A DNA stretch of 64,000 bases. Source: Bradyrhizobium murdochi (lineage in GTDB: Bacteria > Pseudomonadota > Alphaproteobacteria > Rhizobiales > Xanthobacteraceae). The position numbers were made by a program, and so were the translations under genes. The notes under the pieces were generated by a model. That model saw nothing but the letters and a program-made list of their open reading frames with translations, had not been told where the DNA came from and did not search any database. Positions 51,639-61,093 of this stretch are shown here, in pieces. Numbering within the stretch: the first letter of the stretch is position 1; the number at the start of each line of letters is the position of its first letter. The stretch lies in contig NZ_AXAU01000017.1 of NCBI RefSeq assembly GCF_000472965.1, positions 94,141 through 158,140 of the forward strand. Reading direction: 5' to 3'.

Positions 51639-54600
51639 ATGAGGTCCTTCTACGAATATTTCGGTTCGGGCCGTATTGCTCTCGGTTTGCAGACCTGGCC
51701 ACGCACTCTCCTGCGAGGAAACGCTCGCGCATCCGATTTGGACACTGAGAGCGAGTTGCTACTCGCGGCGCGGAAAGGGTGGGAAGGTCTGGGCAGGACC
51801 GGCTTAGGTACCGCCGCCTCGACTTTCACTCAACTTGCCGAGGCACGCTTCGCAGGGTTGACAGCGCAAGTGCGGGCAACAGCCGCTGCGACAGCCGAGC
51901 CAGCGATGCCAGATCCCGTTGTGCTCCTAGGCAGCGCCCCTTCCGTGGCCTTGGCGCCAACAATCATTGGGTCATCTTCGCCCCCTCCGGCGGTTGCCGC
52001 CATTTGTGGCTGCGGCTACTTCCTTGCTCCAACGCGGGTGCTCGACCAGCTGGCGGCCAATGCGGCACATGTGCATCTGAGCGGCCAAGTGAATGATAGC
52101 CGAGTGTCAGGCGGAGCGGATTTCCTGTTGACCGGCAAAGCCGGGATCATGGGAGCCTCAGTCAGCGCGGAGATGTCTTTACAGAATGTTGCTCCAATCA
52201 AAGATTGGACATTGGTAGGAGGCAGCCAGACTAATCCCGAAACTGGGAACGGCGAACTCGGTGTTCTGTCGGGTTCGGTTACAACTGCAAAGGTTTCCAG
52301 TCCGACTCCGACGGCATCGCCCAATCTCGCGGCCGCCGCCGCAACATCCACAAACCCGATCGTTCTTGAGAATCAGAAGCAGGGAACCCCGCAAAGTGTG
52401 TGGGATATCGACGGCGCTGGGAGTTCGAATATCGAAGGTTTTGCTACCGACATCAGCGTCGATAATGGCAACAGAATTGACTTCAAGATCAATACGAACT
52501 CATCAAACTACCGGATCGAGATCTATCGCCTCGGCTACTATGGCGGCATGGGGGCTCGATTGGTCACCACGATCCAGCACACGGGCGTACAAAATCAGCC
52601 TGCGCCGCTGCGTGACGCGACCACCGGCCTAGTCGATGCCGGCAATTGGTCTGTTTCCGCATCCTGGGATGTCCCGGCGGATGCAGTGTCCGGCGTCTAC
52701 ATTGCGAAGCTCGTGCGCCAGGACGGAGTCGAAGGCGCAAATCATATCCCATTTATCGTGAGGGATGACAGCAGCACCAGCGACATCATCTTCCAAACCT
52801 CGGACACGACGTGGCAGGCCTATAACGGCTGGGGCGGAGCAAATTTCTATGGCGGCAACGGTCCGGCAACGGGTCAAGGCGCAGGACGCGCGTACGCGGT
52901 GAGTTACAACCGTCCGATTGCCACCCGTGGCGGAATTGGTCAGGCCGCCGGGCCGCAAGACTATCTGTTCGGGGCCGAGTACTCGGCGATCTACTGGCTG
53001 GAGCAGAACGGTTACGATGTCTCTTACATGGCGGGCGTCGATGCTGACCGTTACGGCAGCTTGCTTCTTAACCACAAAATGTATCTCGACGTTGGTCACG
53101 ACGAATACTGGTCGGGACAACAACGCGCCAATGTCCAGGCGGCCCGCGATGCCGGCGTGAATCTGGCATTCTGGAGCGGCAACGAGATGTATTGGCGCAC
53201 GCGCTGGGGCAACAGCATAAGCAACGACGCCACCGCCTACCGCACTTTGATCTCCTACAAGGAGACGTGGTCACCGTCAGCGTCAATCGATCCAAGCAAT
53301 GAGTGGACCGGAACCTTCCGTGATCCGCGCCTCAGCCCGCCGGCTGTCGGCGGTGGTATTCCGGAGAATGCCTTGATCGGCCAGATGTTCCAGGTCGATG
53401 ACGTCGGCGTCAACCAACCCGATGCTCTGCAGGCAATCACGATTCCCTACGACGACGCCAACCTGCGCTTCTGGCGCAATACCAGCGTTGCCAATCTTCA
53501 GCCAGGGCAGACAGCGACGCTGACGAAGAACTATCTCGGCTATGAGTGGGATGAAGCACCCGACAACGGGTTCGATCCGGCCGGCCTAGTCCGGCTCTCC
53601 TCGACAACGCTTCCAGTCAGTACCTATCTACTCGACTACGGCAATACAGTCGGACCTGGCGTCTCGACACATAATTTAACCCTCTATCGCGCGCCGAGCG
53701 GCGCATTGGTCTTCGGCGCCGGAACGGTCTACTGGTCGTGGGGCCTGAGCGACAATCACGACCTGCAACCAACTCCCAGCGATCCTCGCGTCCAACAGGC
53801 GATGGTCAACCTTCTGGCCGACATGGGCATCCAGCCGGGAACGCTTCAGTCGGGGCTGGTCCCCACGACCGCCTCAACCGATGCCACCGCTCCAACCTCC
53901 ACTATCAATCCGATCGCAAGCTTCACCGCGCAAAGTACGGTCACGATTTCCGGCACGGCATCGGACCTCGGCGGCGGCGTGATTGGGGCCGTGGAAGTGT
54001 CAACAGATGGCGGATTGACTTGGTACAATGCAATCGGTGACGAGAACTGGACCTATACCTGGTCGCCGCAGGTTGCCGGGACCTACACGATTAAGAGCCG
54101 CGCGGTCGACGATTCCATCAATCTGGAAACGCCTTCAGCAGGTCGCACCGTAGTCGTCTCTGCTCCATCTTACATTACGCTTTTCTCGGGCTCGGCAACG
54201 CCTGCTATCGTCAACGTCACGGATGCAAGCGCGGTCGAGCTAGGCGTGAAGTTTCAAACCTCGGTGGCCGGTACTGTAAGCGGGATCCGCTTCTATAAGA
54301 GCAGCCAGGATACGGGCACCCACACAGGCGAACTTTGGACCAGTACAGGTACCTTGCTGGCAACCGCTACCTTCACAAACGAAACCGCATCCGGCTGGCA
54401 GAGCGTGACCTTCTCCAATCCGGTCACACTGACGCCGAACACCACTTACGTCGCTTCCTACCACACGAATGTGGGCCATTACTCCGTCAGCCCTGACTAT
54501 TTCACGAGCAATGTGACAAGCGGTCCACTGACCGCTTTCGCCAATGGCAATGGCGTCTACACCTACAGCAGTAACCGCGCGTTCCCGACAAACACGTTTT

Positions 54601-57338
54601 CGGGGGAGAATTACTGGGTTGACGTCATGTTCAATCCGTCCACCGCCAATAGCGCACCGGTAGCCGCGAATGACGCCGGGCCGACCGCGACACGCGATTT
54701 GGCCATGACGATCGCGGCATCGACCCTGATAGGGAACGACAGCGATCCCGATGGTGATTCACTGGTCGTCACCGCGGTGAGCGGAGCGACGAACGGTACG
54801 GTCGCCCTCAACACCCAACCCAATCCGCAGAACAACACTATCACGTTCACGCCCAATGCCGGCTACACCGGTCCGGCAAGCTTCACCTACACGATCTCCG
54901 ACGGGCGCGGCGGCACAGCTTCGGCCACTGTCAGCTTCGCCGTGGCGCCGCCCGGTGCGGCTCCGGTTAGCCTGTTCAGTGCGTCAAATACACCCGCACA
55001 GACCAGCCTTAATGACGGGCAACAGCTTGAGGTCGGGGTGAAGTTCACCTCCTCCGTGGCCGGTCAGATTACGGCTCTCAAATTCTACCGCAGCGCTAGC
55101 GACACCGGCAGCGACCTCGTTAATCTCTGGACTGCAACAGGCACTCTTCTAGGCAGCGCGACGTTTACCAATACGGCAGCCAGCGGCTGGCAGACGGTGA
55201 ACCTGCCGTCCGCGGTTTCTATCGCCGCCAACACCACCTACATTGCTTCCTACCACACGACCGGCGCCTATGTGGCGACCAACAATTACTTCACAACGGC
55301 TGTCACGAACGGCCCCTTGACTGCACCCTCCACCACGACGATCGCCGGCGGCAACGGGGTGTATTCATATGGCGGCACCAGCACGACCGGCATCTTCCCG
55401 ACCAATACCTATGGCGCCGCAAATTATTGGGTGGATGTCGTGTTTTCGCCGAGCGGCGGCGGCAGCAACCAGCCGCCGGTTGCCAACAACGACAGCGGCT
55501 ACACCACCACGCAGAACACCGCGCTGGCGATCGCGGCGGCTGCGCTGCTCGCCAACGACACCGATCCGGACGGCGGTACACTGACGATCACAGGCGCAAC
55601 GGGCGCCGTCAACGGCACGGTCAGCTTCAACAGCCAGACCAATACAGTTACCTTCACCCCGACCACTGGCTATACCGGACCCGCGTCCTTCAGCTACGCC
55701 ATCGCCGACGGACAGGGCGGCACGGCCACTGCAACGGTCAGTCTGACAGTGAATACCGCAACTAACCAGCCGCCGGTTGCCAACAATGACAGCGGCTACA
55801 GCACCACGCAGAATACAGCTCTGACCATTGCCGCATCAGCTCTGCTTGCCAACGATACAGATCCGAATGGCGATCCGCTGACCATCACGGGTGTGAGCGG
55901 CGCCGTCAACGGCACCGTCAGCTTCAACGCCCAGACCAATGTGGTCACCTTCACGCCGACCACCGGCTACACCGGCGCCGCATCCTTCAGCTATGGCATC
56001 TCCGATGGGCGCGGCGGCACCGCGACTGCAACAGCCAATTTGACAGTGACCACGCCATCGGTGAGCTTGTTCTCAAGTTCGGACACGCCGGCGGCTCTCT
56101 CGGATCCCGACGCGGCCCAGGTCAATCTCGGGGTGCGGTTCACGTCCTCTGCAGCCGGCACCATCAACGGCATCAAATACTACAAGGGCGCCGGCGACAC
56201 TGGCACCCATGCAGGTTCATTGTGGAGCAGCACCGGCACGCTGCTGGCGACCGCCACGTTCACAAACGAAACCAGCAGTGGTTGGCAGACGGTCACCTTC
56301 AGCAATCCCGTTTCGATCACCGCCGGCACGACCTATGTGGCAAGCTTCCACAGCAACGGCCACTACACGTCGACCGGCAACTACTTCACCACCGCGCGCG
56401 TCAATGGCCCGCTCACGGCACCCGCTGCCAACAATGGCGTCTACACCTATGGCACGGGAAACCTGTTCCCGACGAGCACCTTCGGTGCCACCAACTACTG
56501 GGTGGACGTGCTGTTCAGCCCCGCGAGCAGCGGTGCCAACCAGGCACCGATCGCGGCGAACGACTCCGGCTTCAGCGTCACTCAAGACTCCACGATCACG
56601 ATCGCGGCGTCGGCGCTGCTCGCCAACGACACCGATCCGGACGGCGATAACCTGACAATCACGGGCGTAAGCACAGGAGCCAACTCCAACGGCACCGCGA
56701 GCTTCAATGCCCAGACCAACACCGTCACCTTCACACCCAACGCCGGCTATACAGGCCCGGCGTCGTTCACATATGCCACCTCTGACGGCCGCGGCGGGAC
56801 GGCCAACGCAACGGCCTCTTTGACCGTCAACGCGGCATCTGCGAGCATCGTAAGCTTGTTCAGCTCCAATCCGACACCGAGCTTGGTATCAGTTAATGAC
56901 CCGAACTCAGTCGAGCTCGGGCTCAAATTCCAGTCGTCCAGCGCCGGCGACATCACAGGGCTGCGCTTCTACAAGGGCGCGTCGAACACCGGCACCCATG
57001 TCGCGCATCTCTGGACCAGCACCGGTACCCTGCTCGCCAGCGCCACCTTCACGAACGAGACCGCGAGCGGCTGGCAGCAGGTGAACTTCGCCACACCGGT
57101 GACAATCACTGCAGGAACGACGTATGTTGCGTCCTATCACACGTCAGGAAACTACGCCGCCGATCCCGGCCTGTTTAACTCGGCAGTTAGCAACGGACCG
57201 CTGACCGCACCATCGTCTGCCACAAGTGGAGGGAACGGCGTGTACGCTTATGGATCAGGCGCCCTTTTCCCGACGAATAGCTACAACTCCACGAGTTATG
57301 GCGTCGACGTTCTGTTCCGTCCGCAACTTGTGGCCTGA
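51639..57338 (+). CDS. Giant modular protein: N,N-dimethylformamidase-like domain with DUF4082 and cadherin-like repeats
   Basis: 1899 residues; GAGGATATC precedes the ATG. Residues 1-245 are low-complexity without a signal peptide. About 250-740 resembles the large-subunit domain of N,N-dimethylformamidase (YRIEIYRLGYYGGMGARLV, then LDVGHDEYWSGQQRANVQAA). An Ig-like domain covers about 745-840. Then come DUF4082 units at about 844-1000, 1110-1274, 1475-1630 and 1737-1899, alternating with cadherin-like VCBS/Big_9 units at about 1005-1104, 1277-1372, 1377-1470 and 1633-1734 (LLANDTDPDGG words). It is probably a surface or secreted protein; the type I exporter at 59780-63027 may carry it. No RTX repeats seen. 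Confidence 0.85.
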   Translation: MRSFYEYFGSGRIALGLQTWPRTLLRGNARASDLDTESELLLAARKGWEGLGRTGLGTAASTFTQLAEARFAGLTAQVRATAAATAEPAMPDPVVLLGSAPSVALAPTIIGSSSPPPAVAAICGCGYFLAPTRVLDQLAANAAHVHLSGQVNDSRVSGGADFLLTGKAGIMGASVSAEMSLQNVAPIKDWTLVGGSQTNPETGNGELGVLSGSVTTAKVSSPTPTASPNLAAAAATSTNPIVLENQKQGTPQSVWDIDGAGSSNIEGFATDISVDNGNRIDFKINTNSSNYRIEIYRLGYYGGMGARLVTTIQHTGVQNQPAPLRDATTGLVDAGNWSVSASWDVPADAVSGVYIAKLVRQDGVEGANHIPFIVRDDSSTSDIIFQTSDTTWQAYNGWGGANFYGGNGPATGQGAGRAYAVSYNRPIATRGGIGQAAGPQDYLFGAEYSAIYWLEQNGYDVSYMAGVDADRYGSLLLNHKMYLDVGHDEYWSGQQRANVQAARDAGVNLAFWSGNEMYWRTRWGNSISNDATAYRTLISYKETWSPSASIDPSNEWTGTFRDPRLSPPAVGGGIPENALIGQMFQVDDVGVNQPDALQAITIPYDDANLRFWRNTSVANLQPGQTATLTKNYLGYEWDEAPDNGFDPAGLVRLSSTTLPVSTYLLDYGNTVGPGVSTHNLTLYRAPSGALVFGAGTVYWSWGLSDNHDLQPTPSDPRVQQAMVNLLADMGIQPGTLQSGLVPTTASTDATAPTSTINPIASFTAQSTVTISGTASDLGGGVIGAVEVSTDGGLTWYNAIGDENWTYTWSPQVAGTYTIKSRAVDDSINLETPSAGRTVVVSAPSYITLFSGSATPAIVNVTDASAVELGVKFQTSVAGTVSGIRFYKSSQDTGTHTGELWTSTGTLLATATFTNETASGWQSVTFSNPVTLTPNTTYVASYHTNVGHYSVSPDYFTSNVTSGPLTAFANGNGVYTYSSNRAFPTNTFSGENYWVDVMFNPSTANSAPVAANDAGPTATRDLAMTIAASTLIGNDSDPDGDSLVVTAVSGATNGTVALNTQPNPQNNTITFTPNAGYTGPASFTYTISDGRGGTASATVSFAVAPPGAAPVSLFSASNTPAQTSLNDGQQLEVGVKFTSSVAGQITALKFYRSASDTGSDLVNLWTATGTLLGSATFTNTAASGWQTVNLPSAVSIAANTTYIASYHTTGAYVATNNYFTTAVTNGPLTAPSTTTIAGGNGVYSYGGTSTTGIFPTNTYGAANYWVDVVFSPSGGGSNQPPVANNDSGYTTTQNTALAIAAAALLANDTDPDGGTLTITGATGAVNGTVSFNSQTNTVTFTPTTGYTGPASFSYAIADGQGGTATATVSLTVNTATNQPPVANNDSGYSTTQNTALTIAASALLANDTDPNGDPLTITGVSGAVNGTVSFNAQTNVVTFTPTTGYTGAASFSYGISDGRGGTATATANLTVTTPSVSLFSSSDTPAALSDPDAAQVNLGVRFTSSAAGTINGIKYYKGAGDTGTHAGSLWSSTGTLLATATFTNETSSGWQTVTFSNPVSITAGTTYVASFHSNGHYTSTGNYFTTARVNGPLTAPAANNGVYTYGTGNLFPTSTFGATNYWVDVLFSPASSGANQAPIAANDSGFSVTQDSTITIAASALLANDTDPDGDNLTITGVSTGANSNGTASFNAQTNTVTFTPNAGYTGPASFTYATSDGRGGTANATASLTVNAASASIVSLFSSNPTPSLVSVNDPNSVELGLKFQSSSAGDITGLRFYKGASNTGTHVAHLWTSTGTLLASATFTNETASGWQQVNFATPVTITAGTTYVASYHTSGNYAADPGLFNSAVSNGPLTAPSSATSGGNGVYAYGSGALFPTNSYNSTSYGVDVLFRPQLVA

Positions 57339-57472
57339 CAAGGAGAATTTGCTTGCTTCACCGGAGCCTCGGCGACTTGGACTTTAGTCCTCGATCGCCC
57401 TGCTCCGATGGACGTCTCGCTGCGCAACAGCAGTCAGATCGACGGATTGTTGCCAAACATTGAGGAGTTTGT

Positions 57473-58060
57473 TCACTCGTCGGGCCGCTCGGGTTTCGGC
57501 TGAGATGTTTCACTGCTGTAAAGTCGTGCGGGAGAGCCGAACGCCTTGGCTCCTGGTGGGATATCCCGATTGACCAGCGAGTTTGCGCCGATCACCGCCC
57601 TGTCTCCTACCGTGACCCCCATCTGAATGACGGCATTTGGGCCGATGTAGACCCCGTGACCGATTTTTGTCGGCGCGTAGTCGATCGGCTTCGCTCCAAG
57701 CGAGGTCGAGCGATTCACGGTGTTGTGTGTGTAGATCTGAACACCAGCGGAAATGGAGCACCAATCGCCGATCTCAAGGCCCCCACCCGTTCCGTCCAGA
57801 ATGCAGCCCGGGCCGATCCAAGTATTTCGACCGACGATGACGTCGCTCCGAACGAGCACATTATCATACATTGTCGTGCCCTCTCCGAACCCATAAGAAG
57901 CAGCGTTGTCATGGCGGTCGGAAAGCAAATCCCCGATCGACACTCTTCTATTGAACTGTCGCTTCTTGCGAGCTGCAAGAAGTTGAAAAAAGCGCCGACA
58001 GAGTGCCAACCATTCGTCAGCCTGTTCTTCGGTGATTCGATGATCAAACTTTGAGTCCAT
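57473..58060 (-). CDS. Hexapeptide-repeat (left-handed beta-helix) acetyltransferase
   Basis: A 195-residue acyltransferase. From about residue 70 the I/V-G-x-x-x-x turns run on (VIVGRNTWIGPGCILDG, IGHGVYIGPNAVIQMG, VTVGDRAVIGANSLV), with the catalytic histidine in IYTHNTV. The tail GAKAFGSPARLY is that of WbbJ/NodL-like O-acetyltransferases acting on sugars. It lies end to end with the giant surface-protein gene, so polysaccharide or glycan modification is plausible. Confidence 0.88.
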   Translation of the reverse strand: MDSKFDHRITEEQADEWLALCRRFFQLLAARKKRQFNRRVSIGDLLSDRHDNAASYGFGEGTTMYDNVLVRSDVIVGRNTWIGPGCILDGTGGGLEIGDWCSISAGVQIYTHNTVNRSTSLGAKPIDYAPTKIGHGVYIGPNAVIQMGVTVGDRAVIGANSLVNRDIPPGAKAFGSPARLYSSETSQPKPERPDE

Positions 58061-58265
58061 TGGGCTTCTGCGCTCTCCGCCTACGCATGAATGGGATCTC
58101 GACCTGAAATTACGCGTTCTGACATGTCATGGGAATGGCGAAGTTGGCGGTGGTTGCGCTCGGCGTCATGGCCCTGGTGACCTATCAGAGGAATCCGTCT
58201 TCTTGCGTGTTCTTAAACCGGTCAAAGTTTTTCCGAACGCGCGGCAGCCTTCTCGGGGATACTCT

Positions 58266-58529
58266 TCAATCTCGGACTTCCCAAGGAAATAGCTCTACGG
58301 CTTCGACGTTCGTGGATTGCAACAGCTTCGCAGCCAAAAACGGGGCGAGCTTCTCGGCGATCCTTTGCCGGTCAACATGTATCTCGCGACCAATCGCGTC
58401 GGAATACAGACGCAGCATATGGATCGTGTTACGCGGCACCTTGCACACTACCTGGCCGGACTCTGTTTTTGCGGGCACCCGGAGGGCTTGCCCATCCCAA
58501 GTGACCTGGTCGAACAACCAGCGAACCAC
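58266..58529 (-). CDS. Small protein, possibly DUF1488-like
   Basis: About 87 residues from a GTG at 58529, where GGAAGG is at good spacing; GTG 58538 is also in frame. FDQVTWDGQALRVPAKTESG, then VVCKVPRNTI and a C-terminal helix RIAEKLAPFLAAKLLQ resemble short DUF1488-type proteins. No function known. Divergent from the metallophosphatase gene across an AT-rich promoter-like stretch. Confidence 0.5.
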   Translation of the reverse strand: MVRWLFDQVTWDGQALRVPAKTESGQVVCKVPRNTIHMLRLYSDAIGREIHVDRQRIAEKLAPFLAAKLLQSTNVEAVELFPWEVRD

Positions 58530-58635
58530 GTTAAACACCTTCCAAGTTAATCAAGATATTATATTGCAAGCGACTTCTAGGCAAGTTACAGTTAAATATA
58601 TTATACCATGATTTAAATTAAAAGCTTGCCTATTT

Positions 58636-59826
58636 ATGTTCGAAGAGCTCCTTGTCATTATTGGCTTGGAAGTGGTTCTACTCGTTTCAATCGCAGCGAT
58701 GACGTTTCATCATAGGCGAATGGATGTGCTTAGTGGGCGCTATTTTGCAAACGACCAAAGCGATCACATGACGCCTGATTCGGGCAGCGAACTCGAGTGC
58801 GAGCAAACGGCACGACAACAAAAGGACGTGGTGGCCGGTCTCCTAGACGGAAGGTCAAGACCGCCTCTGCCCCGTAGCTCCGAATCGACGCGTATTCGCA
58901 GATGGGCGTTGTGGCGCTCTTACATTGACCGCCTTGCTGCCGCCCACGTCTCGGCGCCGGCGAGTCGAGCTTGGGGTTCACGACGCGCGCAATCCGTATC
59001 GAAGGCTGACGTCTCGACCAACGCGGTTGGCCAGGGTAGCCGAACGCGTGCGGCACTCCCCGAGGGTATCCGAATATATGCAGTGGGCGACATACACGGC
59101 CGCTCCGATCTTCTGGAGAGCCTGCTGGCCGCCATCGATGCCGATTGCAAGCAACGTCCGGTCCCCCGCCCAATTACCCTCTTTCTCGGTGACTACATCG
59201 ACAGAGGACCAGACTCCCGAAATGTGCTCGATTTGCTACTGCAATGGCAGCGGACTCGCGAAGCAATCTTTCTGCGCGGGAACCACGAGATTTTCCTGCC
59301 GCGTTTCCTTGGCGATCCACGAAGCTTGGATGAATGGCGACAGTACGGCGGCCTCGAAACCCTGCTGTCTTATGGTCTTAAACCGAGCATCAATCCTGAT
59401 CGCCACGAGCAGATCAGGCTGGCGATCGAGTTCGCGGATATTCTTCCGAAAGAGCACCTCGATTTTCTGAACTCACTCGAATTATTGTTTAGCTGCGGCG
59501 ATTTTCTTTTTGTCCATGCCGGCGTGCGTCCTTGCGTTCCGATCCACGAGCAGACGGAGGATGATCTGCTCTGGATCCGCGATGATTTTCTCACCTGGGA
59601 AGGGCCGTTCGAACGATTTGTGGTGCACGGCCATACACCGGTGAGCGAGCCCGATCTGCGGCCGAACCGGATCAATATTGACACGGGAGCCTACGCAACA
59701 GGACGGCTTACCTGCGTCGTCATCGAGAACGCTGCCGTTACCCAGTTGGCGAGTGACGAGATTCAGTTGGACGGAACGTTCAGCGTTCCTTCAACGCGTG
59801 CTGCGCCTGATCCTGCAAGGGCTTGA
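58636..59826 (+). CDS. Membrane-anchored calcineurin-like metallophosphatase
   Basis: A 396-residue protein. The N-terminal helix (LLVIIGLEVVLLVSIAAM) anchors it; a variable linker of about 110 residues follows. The phosphoprotein phosphatase core has all its metal motifs: GDIHGRSD, GDYIDRGPDSRN, RGNHEIF, HAGVRP and HGHTPV. It could dephosphorylate proteins or diadenosine polyphosphates. Its last 47 bp overlap the end of the convergent HlyD gene, an uncommon arrangement. An AT-rich region (ATATTATATTGC, TATATTATACC) lies upstream. Confidence 0.88.
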   Translation: MFEELLVIIGLEVVLLVSIAAMTFHHRRMDVLSGRYFANDQSDHMTPDSGSELECEQTARQQKDVVAGLLDGRSRPPLPRSSESTRIRRWALWRSYIDRLAAAHVSAPASRAWGSRRAQSVSKADVSTNAVGQGSRTRAALPEGIRIYAVGDIHGRSDLLESLLAAIDADCKQRPVPRPITLFLGDYIDRGPDSRNVLDLLLQWQRTREAIFLRGNHEIFLPRFLGDPRSLDEWRQYGGLETLLSYGLKPSINPDRHEQIRLAIEFADILPKEHLDFLNSLELLFSCGDFLFVHAGVRPCVPIHEQTEDDLLWIRDDFLTWEGPFERFVVHGHTPVSEPDLRPNRINIDTGAYATGRLTCVVIENAAVTQLASDEIQLDGTFSVPSTRAAPDPARA

Positions 59827-61093
59827 GCAGATAGGACAGCGCGGTTCTCGACGGCGTCTTGATAAAAACCTCGACGGGCATGCCCGGCACCACCTTGGCC
59901 GATCCGAGCTTTGCCAGTTCCTCGGGCTTGAGCAGAACCCGAGCCGTGTAATAGCTCGCGCCGGTCCGCTGTTCCTGTGTGAGGTCTGCTGAGACCACGG
60001 CGACTTCCCCATCTATCTCGGGGGTTGTCTTCTGATTGAAGGCCGCAAACCGAAGCGTTGCCGATTGACCAACATAGACCTGATCAATTTCTCGGGGAGC
60101 AATCTTAACCTCAACTGCGAGGGCGTCGGCATCCGGCACGATGAGCATGATCTGCTCGCCCGGGGCGATCACGCCTCCGACAGTATGGACCGCAAGCTGG
60201 TGAACTCGGCCGGACTGGGGTGCTCGAATGTCAATGCGATTGAGCTGGTCCACGGCAGCGATCTTGCGTTCAGCAAGTTCGGACAGCTTTGAGCGGGTTT
60301 CGATCAAATCCTTGCCAACCTCGGTTCGCAAATCCTGATCGATTTGAATGATCTGAAGTTCGACCTCGGCGATTTTGCCCTTTGCCTGCGCGATCATCCC
60401 GGCCAGTTGACTACGCTCGCCCTCCAGACGAGCGCTGTCGCGCTCCAGCGCGTTGAGCCGAGCGATCGGCACGAGATTCTTCTGCCAGAGGCCGCGAACT
60501 CCCTCCAGTTCCCCAAGGATGAAATTGACTTCCTTCTGCTTGGCCTCGGCTTGTCCTGTATAGCCCTTGATTTCGTCCTGTAGCTGCGCCCGCCGCTCCT
60601 TGAGCTGCGACTTCTGCCCGTTCCGGGCCTGGCTGCGAAGGTCAAACAACGCCCGTTCGGCAGCGATGGCCCGCCCGGCTTCGGAACGGCTGTCTTTCAT
60701 CCTTTCCAGCAGCGCCTTTGGGAATGCAATCTGGTCGACGCTGTCCCGTTCCGCTTCGAGGCGAGCCTGGCGAGCGAGCAGTTCGTCGAGGCTCTTGGTG
60801 ACGATCGTCGCGTTAGCCAGTGTCTGTGTTTCATCGAGACGAATTAGTATGTCACCCGCACTAACCTTGTCTCCGTCCCGCACCCGCAGCTCGCCGACAA
60901 TACCGCCGGTGCCGTGCTGAACTTTCTTCACGCTCGAATCGACGACGACGACGCCTTGTCCGATCACGGCGCCGGATAACTGCGAAGTTGCCGCCCAGCC
61001 GCCGATTCCAAATGTCACGAACGCCGTCATGATGATCCCGACGACCATGTACCGCTGAATCGAGTGCAGCGCCGGAGTCACCGCACTGTCCAT
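59780..61093 (-). CDS. HlyD family membrane fusion protein of a type I secretion system
   Basis: A 437-residue adaptor with one N-terminal helix (MVVGIIMTAFVTFGIGGWAA), biotinyl-lipoyl-like segments (GQGVVVVDSSVKKVQHGTGG, VRDGDKVSAGDILIRLD), a long coiled coil at about 110-290 and the closing barrel with GMPVEVFIKT near the end. It links the ABC exporter to an outer-membrane TolC. It overlaps the ABC gene by 16 bp; no TolC gene is in view. Confidence 0.93.
   Translation of the reverse strand: MDSAVTPALHSIQRYMVVGIIMTAFVTFGIGGWAATSQLSGAVIGQGVVVVDSSVKKVQHGTGGIVGELRVRDGDKVSAGDILIRLDETQTLANATIVTKSLDELLARQARLEAERDSVDQIAFPKALLERMKDSRSEAGRAIAAERALFDLRSQARNGQKSQLKERRAQLQDEIKGYTGQAEAKQKEVNFILGELEGVRGLWQKNLVPIARLNALERDSARLEGERSQLAGMIAQAKGKIAEVELQIIQIDQDLRTEVGKDLIETRSKLSELAERKIAAVDQLNRIDIRAPQSGRVHQLAVHTVGGVIAPGEQIMLIVPDADALAVEVKIAPREIDQVYVGQSATLRFAAFNQKTTPEIDGEVAVVSADLTQEQRTGASYYTARVLLKPEELAKLGSAKVVPGMPVEVFIKTPSRTALSYLLKPLQDQAQHALKER

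Noticed and set aside
54655..57338. Tandem repeats that might be taken for a CRISPR array
   Set aside because: Units are about 300 bp, in frame and encode cadherin-like domains; there are no short direct repeats with unique spacers and no cas genes.
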